Source of the DNA: Roseobacter sp. MH60115
GTDB taxonomy: Bacteria; Pseudomonadota; Alphaproteobacteria; Rhodobacterales; Rhodobacteraceae
DNA length: 64,000 nt
Direction of reading: 5' to 3'
Assembly (NCBI RefSeq): GCF_015644665.1
Contig: NZ_JADOBQ010000004.1
Coordinates: 317,501 to 381,500 of the forward strand
The position numbers were made by a program, and so were the translations under genes. This document shows, one piece after another, positions 25,769 to 33,664 of this stretch. Positions within the stretch are counted from its first letter, which is position 1. Each line of letters opens with the position of its first letter. The notes under the pieces are model-generated. The model did no database searches, had not been told where the DNA came from, and was given only the letters and a program-made list of their open reading frames with translations.

Positions 25769-26554
25769 ATGCGTGCCCTTAAGATTGCAGCCACCGGAAT
25801 GAGTGCCCAGCAGATGCGGGTAGAGACGATTTCCAACAACCTCTCGAACATGAGCACAACCGGGTATAATGCGCGCCGCGCCGAGTTTGCCGATTTGCAT
25901 TACCAGCAACAGACGCGGCCCGGCACGATCAGTGCAACGGACGGAACGGTCATGCCCACAGGCGTTCAGCTCGGGCTTGGTGTGCGTCCGGCAGCGGTCT
26001 CCGTGCAGCTGCAGCAAGGATCACTGAGCCAGACAGGGGGTGACCTCGACCTGGCGATCGAAGGTAAAGGGTACCTCGAGGTGACATTGCCTTCCGGCCT
26101 GACCGCATACACGCGGGATGGCGGGCTAAAGCGCACAGGTGAAGGTCTCATCGTGAATTCAGACGGGTTCCCGGTTGAGCCGCAGATCGTCATCCCGGAT
26201 GACGCGCGCAGCATTTCTATAAACGCCTCAGGTGAGGTCTTTGCTTACTTCGCGGATTCGCCCGATGCGCAGCTCCTGGGGCAGTTCAACATGACGGGTT
26301 TCACGAATGCAAAGGGGCTCGAAGCACTTGGTGGCAATCTATTTGCGGAAACGGAGGCATCTGGCCCACCGCTTGTCTCCACACCCGGCGAAGACGGTTT
26401 GGGAACTGTGCGGCAGGGATATCTGGAGGACAGCTCCGTTGATGCCGTGCGTGAAATCACCGAGTTGATTGAAGCACAACGCGGCTACGAGATGAATGCG
26501 AAGGTGATCTCGGCCGCAGACCAAATGATGGGCGCAACGACGCAAATCCGATGA
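25769..26554 (+). CDS. flgG: Flagellar distal rod protein FlgG
   Basis: Distal rod subunit of 261 residues, the canonical length. The N terminus reads MRALKIAATGMSAQQMRVE, followed by TISNNLSNMSTTGY. The internal GDLDLAIEGKGYLEVTLPSG block and the C-terminal ITELIEAQRGYEMNAKVI confirm the family. ATG 25769 follows CAGGAGATGC; the longer frame overlapping flgF was rejected. The end overlaps the flgA start as ATGA. Confidence 0.95.
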   Translation: MRALKIAATGMSAQQMRVETISNNLSNMSTTGYNARRAEFADLHYQQQTRPGTISATDGTVMPTGVQLGLGVRPAAVSVQLQQGSLSQTGGDLDLAIEGKGYLEVTLPSGLTAYTRDGGLKRTGEGLIVNSDGFPVEPQIVIPDDARSISINASGEVFAYFADSPDAQLLGQFNMTGFTNAKGLEALGGNLFAETEASGPPLVSTPGEDGLGTVRQGYLEDSSVDAVREITELIEAQRGYEMNAKVISAADQMMGATTQIR

Positions 26555-26973
26555 TCCGTTTGCTGTTTTCCCTGCTGGTCCTGAGTGCCGCGAGCCATGC
26601 CTTGGCTGATATGGTCGTCCCCATCCGAACAATTCGGGCGAATGCGATCATTACCGATATCGACGTTGGCACAAAAGCAGGTCAGGTGCCAAATGGATTT
26701 GACCGCGTGACAGATGTCATCGGGCAGGAAGCAAGAACAACGCTATACGCCGGGCGGCCCATTCTCGTTGACGACATTGGCCCCCCCGCATTGGTTGCAC
26801 GCAATCAGATTGTTGCAATCCGCTTCGAAACCGCGGGGCTGATCATTACGACCGAAGGTCGGTCGCTTGAACGCGGAGGCGTGGGAGACCGGGTTCGGAT
26901 CATGAACCTAACGTCCCGAGCCACGCTCTTCGGGCAGGTACAGCCCGACGGTTCCGTTCAAGTTAAACAGTAG
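26551..26973 (+). CDS. flgA: Flagellar P-ring chaperone FlgA, short form
   Basis: Periplasmic chaperone of 140 residues for assembly of the P ring by FlgI. A signal peptide (LLFSLLVLSAASHALA) is followed by a SAF-type domain with TLYAGRPILVDDIGPPALVARN and a C-terminal GDRVRIMNLTSRATLFGQV block. It lacks the N-terminal domain of the roughly 220-residue enterobacterial form, as is common in alphaproteobacteria. Its start overlaps flgG and its stop lies nine bases before flgH. Confidence 0.9.
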   Translation: MIRLLFSLLVLSAASHALADMVVPIRTIRANAIITDIDVGTKAGQVPNGFDRVTDVIGQEARTTLYAGRPILVDDIGPPALVARNQIVAIRFETAGLIITTEGRSLERGGVGDRVRIMNLTSRATLFGQVQPDGSVQVKQ

Positions 26974-26982
26974 AGGTATCCG

Positions 26983-27714
26983 ATGACTTTCCAAAAATGC
27001 ACTGCAATCGCTTGCTTGGCCCTTGTCGCGGCATGCGGTCGAATGGACCATCTGGGCAAGCCACCGTCATTTACGTCTCCGAGAGCTACCACGGAACACA
27101 ACGCGATGATGTCACCGGGGCTACCTTTGCGGACGGATGCCAAGGGTCCAACCGAACGCGCATCCCTTTGGTCAGGGGCCAGACAGTCATTGTTGGGTGA
27201 TCGCCGGGCGGTGCAACAGGGTGATATTCTGACGGTCGTCATCGAAATCGACGAGGAAGCTGAAATTTCAAACGCGACGGACCGCTCTCGTTCTGGTTCC
27301 GAAAGCTTGGGTATTCCTGGGCTTTTCGGATTACCGCAACGTATCGATGAGCGCCTGCCTGACGGCGCATCTACTGCGGAGGCTGTGTCGATCAACTCCA
27401 GCAGCTCTTCTTCCGGAGATGGATCGGTCAAGCGTAACGAGAAGCTGACGCTGCGCGTGGCGGCAACGGTCGTGAACGTCCTGCCGAATGGCGTTCTGTC
27501 AATTTCAGGCAGTCAAGAGCTGCGGGTAAATTTCGAAATGCGTGAACTTCTAGTATCAGGCTATGTGCGTCCAGAAGATATTTCGCGACAGAATGAGATT
27601 ACGTACGACAAGATCGCCACGGCTCGTGTGTCTTACGGTGGACGCGGTCAAATCACGGACGTCCAACAGCCGCGTTTGGGTCAACAGGTCCTCGACGGTG
27701 TGCTGCCCTTCTAA
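26983..27714 (+). CDS. flgH: Flagellar L-ring lipoprotein FlgH
   Basis: Outer-membrane lipoprotein of 243 residues that forms the L ring. The lipobox VAAC places the modified cysteine at residue 18. Family blocks are SLWSGARQSLLGDRRAVQQG, GDILTVVIEIDE and the C-terminal SGYVRPEDISRQNEI. ATG 26983 follows AGAGGTATCCG. It follows flgA and precedes the second FliL-like gene. Its ring partner FlgI is encoded at 42491-43594. Confidence 0.95.
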   Translation: MTFQKCTAIACLALVAACGRMDHLGKPPSFTSPRATTEHNAMMSPGLPLRTDAKGPTERASLWSGARQSLLGDRRAVQQGDILTVVIEIDEEAEISNATDRSRSGSESLGIPGLFGLPQRIDERLPDGASTAEAVSINSSSSSSGDGSVKRNEKLTLRVAATVVNVLPNGVLSISGSQELRVNFEMRELLVSGYVRPEDISRQNEITYDKIATARVSYGGRGQITDVQQPRLGQQVLDGVLPF

Positions 27715-27726
27715 AAGGAATTGGAA

Positions 27727-28257
27727 ATGAAAAAGCTGCTCCCGATTATCATGCTATTGGTCGGTTCCGGAGCCGGTGTCGGCGCGGGAATTTTCCTGCG
27801 CCCGGCTCCTGTAGAAGAAGAAACAGCTTCATTGGACCCAGGTGCCGAGGCATCTGAAGAAGAGCCTGCCGAAAAAACCCATGACGATCATAGCGACAAA
27901 GCGCATGCAAAACCGGGCGAAGCTGCTGCTGGTATGGAGTATGTCCGATTGCCAAATCAGTTTGTTGTTCCTTTGGTTGAAAAGGAACGTATCTCCGCAA
28001 TGGTCGTTATGGCGCTTAGTGTTGAAGTTGTAGCTGGCTACGGAGAGGATGTGCTGGAAAAAGAACCAAAACTCCGTGATGGATTTCTAAGAGTTCTTTT
28101 TGATCATGCCAGCATAGGGGGGTTTGACGGAGCCTTTATCAATAATGAAAATCTCGATGTCGTCAGGCGGAAACTCAAAGCGGTCGCTCAGCAGGTCATG
28201 GGTTCTGACGTTGCCAATGATGTCTTGATTTTCGAGGTCGCGCGCCAGGACTACTGA
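27727..28257 (+). CDS. FliL-like membrane protein, second copy
   Basis: Single-pass inner-membrane protein of 176 residues. The N-terminal segment (LLPIIMLLVGSGAGVGAGIF) is the membrane anchor; an acidic, histidine-rich linker follows. The C-terminal part (YVRLPNQFVVPLVEK, VVAGYGEDVLEKEPKLRDGF) looks like the stomatin-like FliL domain. ATG 27727 follows AAAAGGAATTGG. A second FliL gene lies beside fliF at 37853-38338, so this is a divergent paralogue at the end of the basal-body unit. FliL proteins ring the stator; a special role for this copy is unproven. Confidence 0.78.
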   Translation: MKKLLPIIMLLVGSGAGVGAGIFLRPAPVEEETASLDPGAEASEEEPAEKTHDDHSDKAHAKPGEAAAGMEYVRLPNQFVVPLVEKERISAMVVMALSVEVVAGYGEDVLEKEPKLRDGFLRVLFDHASIGGFDGAFINNENLDVVRRKLKAVAQQVMGSDVANDVLIFEVARQDY

Positions 28258-28503
28258 TGATGATCCGCTCTGACTTGCTTCCTTGAAGTTTTCGGGAACG
28301 GTGACCAGGCTTTTCAATACGCCAACAGAAAGTTTGCGAAGAAAGACAGTTTCGAGATGTTCGGACTATTGAGATAGCGAATACACATCTTCAGACTTCC
28401 CAAACACAACTAAATCGACGACCAGCAGTGCAGTTATCCTTCGAAACCGGCGGATGGCCGATCACAAAGTGGCAATCGTTGCCTTACATTCGTTCCCTGA
28501 TTT

Positions 28504-28917
28504 CTAGCGCTTGGTTGCAGGCAATGTCATTTCGATTGCCCTCTCCAGCTCCGCTGCTCTGCGCTTACGCTCACTATCTTCCCCAATTTTCTGCAACAAA
28601 CCGTCTGCGGCAAGGACCTTCCCATATGCACGCCGCACTTGACGGACATGTTGGTCCTTTTCTGCCAGAACCAATGCGAGTTTCATGTTCAGGGATGCTC
28701 TTGCCTTTCCCAGCCAAGCTTTCCAAATGACGTCGGCGCCAATGGAGCGCATATCTGGATCACTATGCACATTGGCGGCTCTGGATTGTTCTTCCAACCG
28801 AGAGAGATCTGCGCGCAATGCGTTTTCTCGCTGCACCAGGTTTTGGAACAGCTGTTGCCGGGCTCGGTACTTGGCATCGGCCAGGGCGCGCAGTTTCCGA
28901 AGATCTTCCAGCTTCAT
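28504..28917 (-). CDS. Coiled-coil protein, probable FliJ counterpart
   Basis: Charged helical protein of 137 residues with long coiled-coil stretches (LRKLRALADAKYRARQQLFQ, then LSRLEEQSRAAN). It has no signal peptide or membrane segment. The start ATG shares bases with the flhB stop, so translation is coupled and it is the last gene of the fliL-to-flhB unit. Size, helicity and position next to export genes fit FliJ, which links the FliI ATPase to FlhA. Sequence identity to known FliJ is not evident by eye, so the name is an inference. Confidence 0.6.
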   Translation of the reverse strand: MKLEDLRKLRALADAKYRARQQLFQNLVQRENALRADLSRLEEQSRAANVHSDPDMRSIGADVIWKAWLGKARASLNMKLALVLAEKDQHVRQVRRAYGKVLAADGLLQKIGEDSERKRRAAELERAIEMTLPATKR

Positions 28918-30002
28918 CACACACGCCCTTTCGCGCGACGACGCATAGCTTCGGCGAACCGGATCGCGGCGGCAACAGCTCTGTAGTGTTCTGGTGCGAT
29001 CTGATCACCAATTTCAGTAGTTGCATGCAACGCACGTGCAGTTGGTGGGTCGCTGTGTATTGGAACATTATTTTCAGCGGCCATTTCACGGATTTTGAGA
29101 GCCACTTCGTCAACACCCTTGGCGACACAAACCGGTGCCTGCCCAGGCTTTCTTTCCCATTTCAACGCGACTGCATAGTGGGTTGGATTGACGATAATCA
29201 CATCAGCTTTAGGCACATCGGCCATCATCTGGGCACCGGCGATGGTCTGAGCGCGCTGCCGACGCTCTTGCTTCATATGAGGGTCGCCTTCATTATTCTT
29301 TGTCTCGTCCATGATTTCCTTGCGCGACATCATGTTTTTTCGAAGATGTTCAAAATGCTGCCAAACGGCATCGATGGCGCCGATCACACCCGAAACGATT
29401 ACGACCACAAACAGAAACGAAAGACATATCTCTGCCAGCAACGCAACAACGATGCGCGGATTTGTTTGGAGTACAGAAACCATTTCATCCAAACGCGCGT
29501 TAATGAACAGAGCCAGGCAAGCCGAATAGATCAGTAGTTTTGCAAAACTTACCGCGAACTGAAAAAAGCCGCGTCGGCCGAACTTGTTCTTGGCGTTGGA
29601 AATAAGAGAGATGTTCGAGAGTTTCGGTGCGATCTTCGTTGGGGCAAATACAATCCCCTTGGTTGCAAACAGGCAGAGCAGAACAGCCACGGCCGGCAAA
29701 CCGAATATCGGCGATATTGACCAAAAAACACTGCGCAGAATGCCTTCGGTTGGCGCTGCCGCTGCTCCGGAAAAAAACAATGTGGCAAGCTGTGCAGGTT
29801 GATCGATCAATACCATCATCGCCGTGCCAAGTTGAAGAAGGCCGCTGCTGCCGGCTGAAACCAGCGCCAACAATAGACCTGCGTAAGCACAAGCGGTCAA
29901 AACTTCCGTGGACCTTGCAATTTCGCCCTTTTTCCGCGCATCCAGCAGCTTCTGCGGCGTTGCGTCGTAGGTCTTGTCACTCTGATCTGTTTGATCGCTC
30001 AT
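28917..30002 (-). CDS. flhB: Flagellar export switch protein FlhB
   Basis: Inner-membrane export protein of 361 residues that switches substrate class from hook to filament. Four membrane segments precede a cytosolic domain with the self-cleavage motif NPTH at residues 272-275, in the block VIIVNPTHYAVALKW. The N terminus has KTYDATPQKLLDARKKGEIA, typical of the family. It overlaps fliR by four bases upstream and the FliJ-like gene downstream. Confidence 0.95.
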   Translation of the reverse strand: MSDQTDQSDKTYDATPQKLLDARKKGEIARSTEVLTACAYAGLLLALVSAGSSGLLQLGTAMMVLIDQPAQLATLFFSGAAAAPTEGILRSVFWSISPIFGLPAVAVLLCLFATKGIVFAPTKIAPKLSNISLISNAKNKFGRRGFFQFAVSFAKLLIYSACLALFINARLDEMVSVLQTNPRIVVALLAEICLSFLFVVVIVSGVIGAIDAVWQHFEHLRKNMMSRKEIMDETKNNEGDPHMKQERRQRAQTIAGAQMMADVPKADVIIVNPTHYAVALKWERKPGQAPVCVAKGVDEVALKIREMAAENNVPIHSDPPTARALHATTEIGDQIAPEHYRAVAAAIRFAEAMRRRAKGRV

Positions 30003-30769
30003 GGAATTGGACCGAATGGATTTGCGAGAAACGTGTCCATTGCCGCAACCCAGACCGACAGGATCAACGGGGATGAAACCAGAAGCAGAAACAATCCACC
30101 GGCAGTAATCACCGGCGCACCGACAAATGCGACCATCAGCTGTGGCATTGCTTTGTTAATAGCGCCCAAAGCGACGTTGTAGAGCACGGAAAGGATGATA
30201 AATGGAGCGGCGAGAGTGAAGGCCAAAGTGAAGGCGCGCGCGACCTGTGCAACCCCCCATTCAGACAAAACAGATCCGGCTGTGAATCGCCCCATCGGCA
30301 TGAAATCGTAGGATAAAATGACAAGCTCCGCTGCCTTAACATGAAGACCAGTCATCACGGCGAGCGCTAAGCCACCGATAATTAGGATGTAGCCCATCGC
30401 GGGCATCGGATCGACACCAGCCCCGCCGAAGACTTGCGAGAGCGATGTCGAATGCGCCGCAATTGTACCAGCAGTCTGAAGCGCGAGAATGAAAAGCCGG
30501 ATGCCAATGCCGAGCGCCAGACCCGCGAAAACTTCGGTAAAAATAAAAAGGGTGACGTCGCCGAAATTGATCGGCATTTGATAAGGAACAACGGCCGGTG
30601 CCACGATGAGCGTGAAGGCGAGCGCCAGAACGAGTTTTATGCGGGCTGGCACCGTTTGTTCACCGAATGCAGGCAGCATTGATGTGATCGCGGCTACGCG
30701 CAAAAACACGGCGAACCCGTGCCAGAGCGCTTCGTTCAATAACGGCAAAAGTTGTGCCAGTCCGGTCAC
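29999..30769 (-). CDS. fliR: Flagellar export gate protein FliR
   Basis: Inner-membrane gate subunit of 256 residues with six hydrophobic segments. Typical features are FLRVAAITSMLPAFGEQTVP near the N terminus and the AHSTSLSQVFGGAGVDPMPA block in the middle. The start overlaps the flhA stop and the end overlaps the flhB start, both as four-base ATGA junctions, giving flhA-fliR-flhB in one tightly coupled string. Confidence 0.93.
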   Translation of the reverse strand: MTGLAQLLPLLNEALWHGFAVFLRVAAITSMLPAFGEQTVPARIKLVLALAFTLIVAPAVVPYQMPINFGDVTLFIFTEVFAGLALGIGIRLFILALQTAGTIAAHSTSLSQVFGGAGVDPMPAMGYILIIGGLALAVMTGLHVKAAELVILSYDFMPMGRFTAGSVLSEWGVAQVARAFTLAFTLAAPFIILSVLYNVALGAINKAMPQLMVAFVGAPVITAGGLFLLLVSSPLILSVWVAAMDTFLANPFGPIP

Positions 30770-32856
30770 GCCGCCACGACACCCACGAGTGATGGACGTG
30801 CATCCAATCCGATTTCTTCAAATGAGAGGACCGGGTTGGTGATCCCCTTTGCACGCATCACAGTTCGCAAGAAACGGCGCCGTCGCGTATTCGTCACGAC
30901 AGCTGCATTTATGCCGTTTTGACTTGCAGCCTGGAGTTTTTCCGACATGTTTTCAGCCAGTTGATTGAAAATATCTGGCGGAAGTGCGATGTCGAGACCC
31001 CGATCCGCTTCGACCTGATACGTATTGAACGTATCTTCCCATTCCGGAGCCAATTGTACGAGCGGTAGCGTGCCATCCTCCCGTTTCATTTCTGCTACCA
31101 ACTGGAACCCAAGGCGCTGGCGCACATGTTCGCAGATCGCTTCAGGTTGCGCATTTTGCGCGCGTGCTTCAGCGGTCGCCTCGAGAATGAGGGGGAGATT
31201 CCTGATCGAGACCTGTTCGTCGAGGAGAAGCCGCAGTACAGCATGCAGAACGTCAATTGGCACCTTGTCGGGGATCATCTCATCGAGAAGTTTACGGTTC
31301 GCCTCTGCGCGTGTTGGATCAGATACATTTGTCATCTCCTGCAGAAGACGTCTCAAAGATTTCAGGGATAGCAACCGGCTGAAGTTTTGTTTGACGGTTT
31401 CGAGAAGATGCGTCGCCAGGATCTCCGCAGGCGTGACCAATGTCAGGCCATCCAGCGCAGCTTGCTCTTGAGAACGCGTACTGATCCACCTTGCCGGCGC
31501 ACCGTAAACCGGTTCCGTTGTGTCACTGCCTCCTGGCAGTGACGTGGCGCCTTCAGGGATCAGAGCGAGTATTTGGTCCGGATTCAATTCGGCCCGGGCC
31601 TGTTCCACGCCTTGAATTCTAATGACATACGTTCCGACAGGGAGCGCGGCGTTGTCCGTCAATCGAATTTCCGGAAGTATTAAGCCATAAACGGAAGCAA
31701 CATGAGTTCGCATATTCGAAATTCGCGCATCGAGGCCGGTGCCAGGATCAAGCACCATGTTGACCAGATCCGGCGCAAATTCGACATGGACATCATCAAG
31801 CTCAAGGATATCACCAAGCGGCTTTTCTTTCGGCAATTCTGCTTCTGTTGCCGCCAGTTCGGTTGATGACGCCTTGGCTTTCGCCTTTCGATGCAACCAG
31901 TAAGCCACTAATCCTAGTATTGCGCCCCCGAAAATGAAGGGTGCAAATGGCAAACCTGGAAACAAGGCAAAGAGAATCATCAAACCGGACACTGTTGCCA
32001 GCGCGGCAGGGTGCCTCCCTAATTGGTTAAAGACCGCCAAATCTGTCGCGCCTTGCGCGCCACCGCGGGCCAGCAATAGCGCTGACGCGATCGAAATCAC
32101 CACCGCAGGGATCTGAGACACCAGACCATCGCCGACCGTGAGGATTGCATATGTCTCGAAAGCTTGGCCGATCGGCATATCGTGAACCGCAATGCCCATG
32201 ACAAGGCCCGCGACCAGGTTGAGCAGCGTGATCAACAGGCCTGCTACTGCATCCCCTTTCACGAATTTGGATGCACCATCCAGAGACCCAAAGAATGTGG
32301 TTTCCTGTTGTTCTCTCTCTCTTCTTTCTCTGGCTTCTGTATGTGTGATGGCGCCGGCCGACATGTCACTGTCGATCGCGAGTTGTTTTCCCGGCATGCC
32401 GTCCAAAGCAAAACGCGCGCCGACTTCCGCCATTCTGGTGGCACCCTTGGTGATCACCATGAAGTTCACGATCAGCAAGACGCAAAAGACAACCAGGCCA
32501 AGAAATACACTACCGCCCATCACAAATTGAGCAAACCCTTCGATGACATCACCAGCTGCGTCTGTGCCGGTGTGTCCTTCGCCAATGATCAGCTTGGTCG
32601 ATGAAACATTGAGCGACAGTCGCAACATAAGAGAAGCGAGCAGAATTGTTGGAAAAGCTGAGAAATCCAACGGTCGTTCAATAAACAAGGTTACTGTAAA
32701 AATTAGAATTGCCAGGGCAAAAGACGCGGCCAAGCCAACGTCAAGCACCCAAGCCGGCATTGGCAGGATCATCATGACAATTACGGCCATGAGAGCTACA
32801 GCCAGCATGATCGTTGGATTGAACAGGGCTTTGGCAGTTAGATTTTGCAAGATCAT
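30766..32856 (-). CDS. flhA: Flagellar export platform protein FlhA
   Basis: Core export protein of 696 residues: eight membrane segments followed by a large cytosolic ring domain that receives chaperone-substrate complexes. Family blocks include VVFCVLLIVNFMVITKGATR, EVGARFALDGMPGKQLAID and DADMSAG-type (here DSDMSAGAITHTEAR), the FHIPEP signature region. ATG 32856 overlaps the stop of the upstream lytic transglycosylase as ATGA and sits behind AAAGGGGAG; this junction favours it over a start five codons earlier. Confidence 0.95.
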   Translation of the reverse strand: MILQNLTAKALFNPTIMLAVALMAVIVMMILPMPAWVLDVGLAASFALAILIFTVTLFIERPLDFSAFPTILLASLMLRLSLNVSSTKLIIGEGHTGTDAAGDVIEGFAQFVMGGSVFLGLVVFCVLLIVNFMVITKGATRMAEVGARFALDGMPGKQLAIDSDMSAGAITHTEARERREREQQETTFFGSLDGASKFVKGDAVAGLLITLLNLVAGLVMGIAVHDMPIGQAFETYAILTVGDGLVSQIPAVVISIASALLLARGGAQGATDLAVFNQLGRHPAALATVSGLMILFALFPGLPFAPFIFGGAILGLVAYWLHRKAKAKASSTELAATEAELPKEKPLGDILELDDVHVEFAPDLVNMVLDPGTGLDARISNMRTHVASVYGLILPEIRLTDNAALPVGTYVIRIQGVEQARAELNPDQILALIPEGATSLPGGSDTTEPVYGAPARWISTRSQEQAALDGLTLVTPAEILATHLLETVKQNFSRLLSLKSLRRLLQEMTNVSDPTRAEANRKLLDEMIPDKVPIDVLHAVLRLLLDEQVSIRNLPLILEATAEARAQNAQPEAICEHVRQRLGFQLVAEMKREDGTLPLVQLAPEWEDTFNTYQVEADRGLDIALPPDIFNQLAENMSEKLQAASQNGINAAVVTNTRRRRFLRTVMRAKGITNPVLSFEEIGLDARPSLVGVVAA

Positions 32857-33557
32857 ATCTCCCCTTTGCACTGAACCAATACGCGCCGCGATGTTGGGTC
32901 GCCCTGGGGTACCAGTAATTTAAGGCCTGGCTGTGCATTTGAGCTTTTTAACAGCGGAAACTGGTTCTCATTTGCAGGTGCCTTGGGCGACGCACTCGTG
33001 TCGCTGCTTGCAAAATTGGCGTGTGCTTCAGAAGACTTTCCCTTACATCGTGCTGCACGTTCTTGGGTGAGAGAGCGATAGGCGCCGACAGCTTGTATCA
33101 AACGTCCCTTTTCTGCGTATAGCTGTGTCAGAAACTGCGCCGCATATCGTGCATTTTTTGCAGGATCAAACATCTCGGAAATCGATGTAAATGCATGCAC
33201 AGGCCACCGATAGCTCAATTGGAAGCAACCGATGTCTACATTGGTCACTTCGCCATTATTTTGACGTTGCGTATTGTTGACCGCTGAGGTCTTGCTTTCG
33301 GACCAAAACCCTTGACCCAAAGCTCTTGTTGCCCAAGGCCAGGGTTCCAGACTGCCGTTCCCTTTCCGCCCTGTTTCTGTTCGTGGGATTGCCCGCAGGA
33401 CGGAAAGAGGAACGTCGTATTCCTGTGACACCGTAGCTGCCAAATGGTCACAGCCCTCGGTAGCCGTTGCGCAATCCGCATCCCCTAGGTTGAAAGAAAT
33501 TACTAGTGCGATGAGCAGAGCATTCTTTAATCTTAAAAGCTTACGGTTGAACGGCAT
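32853..33557 (-). CDS. Lytic transglycosylase of the flagellar cluster
   Basis: Secreted SLT-type enzyme of 234 residues. The signal peptide is near residues 1-30 (NALLIALVISFNLGDADC). The catalytic glutamate should be that in RTETGRKG. The following WPWATRALGQGFW, DIGCFQLSYRWP and NARYAAQFLTQLY are typical of this alphaproteobacterial subfamily. ATG 33557 follows AGAGGTGCAGA. It is coupled to flhA by an ATGA overlap. Since FlgJ here lacks a muramidase domain, this enzyme is the obvious candidate to open the peptidoglycan for the rod; that is inference. Confidence 0.85.
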   Translation of the reverse strand: MPFNRKLLRLKNALLIALVISFNLGDADCATATEGCDHLAATVSQEYDVPLSVLRAIPRTETGRKGNGSLEPWPWATRALGQGFWSESKTSAVNNTQRQNNGEVTNVDIGCFQLSYRWPVHAFTSISEMFDPAKNARYAAQFLTQLYAEKGRLIQAVGAYRSLTQERAARCKGKSSEAHANFASSDTSASPKAPANENQFPLLKSSNAQPGLKLLVPQGDPTSRRVLVQCKGEI

Positions 33558-33664
33558 TCTGCACCTCTTCATAGCCGCGTACTGCGGCACCGAATTGATA
33601 TCGTTTCGAGGTTTATTTTAAGTAACTGGCCATGATCTTTTTCCCGATAGCTCGAAGAGATCGG

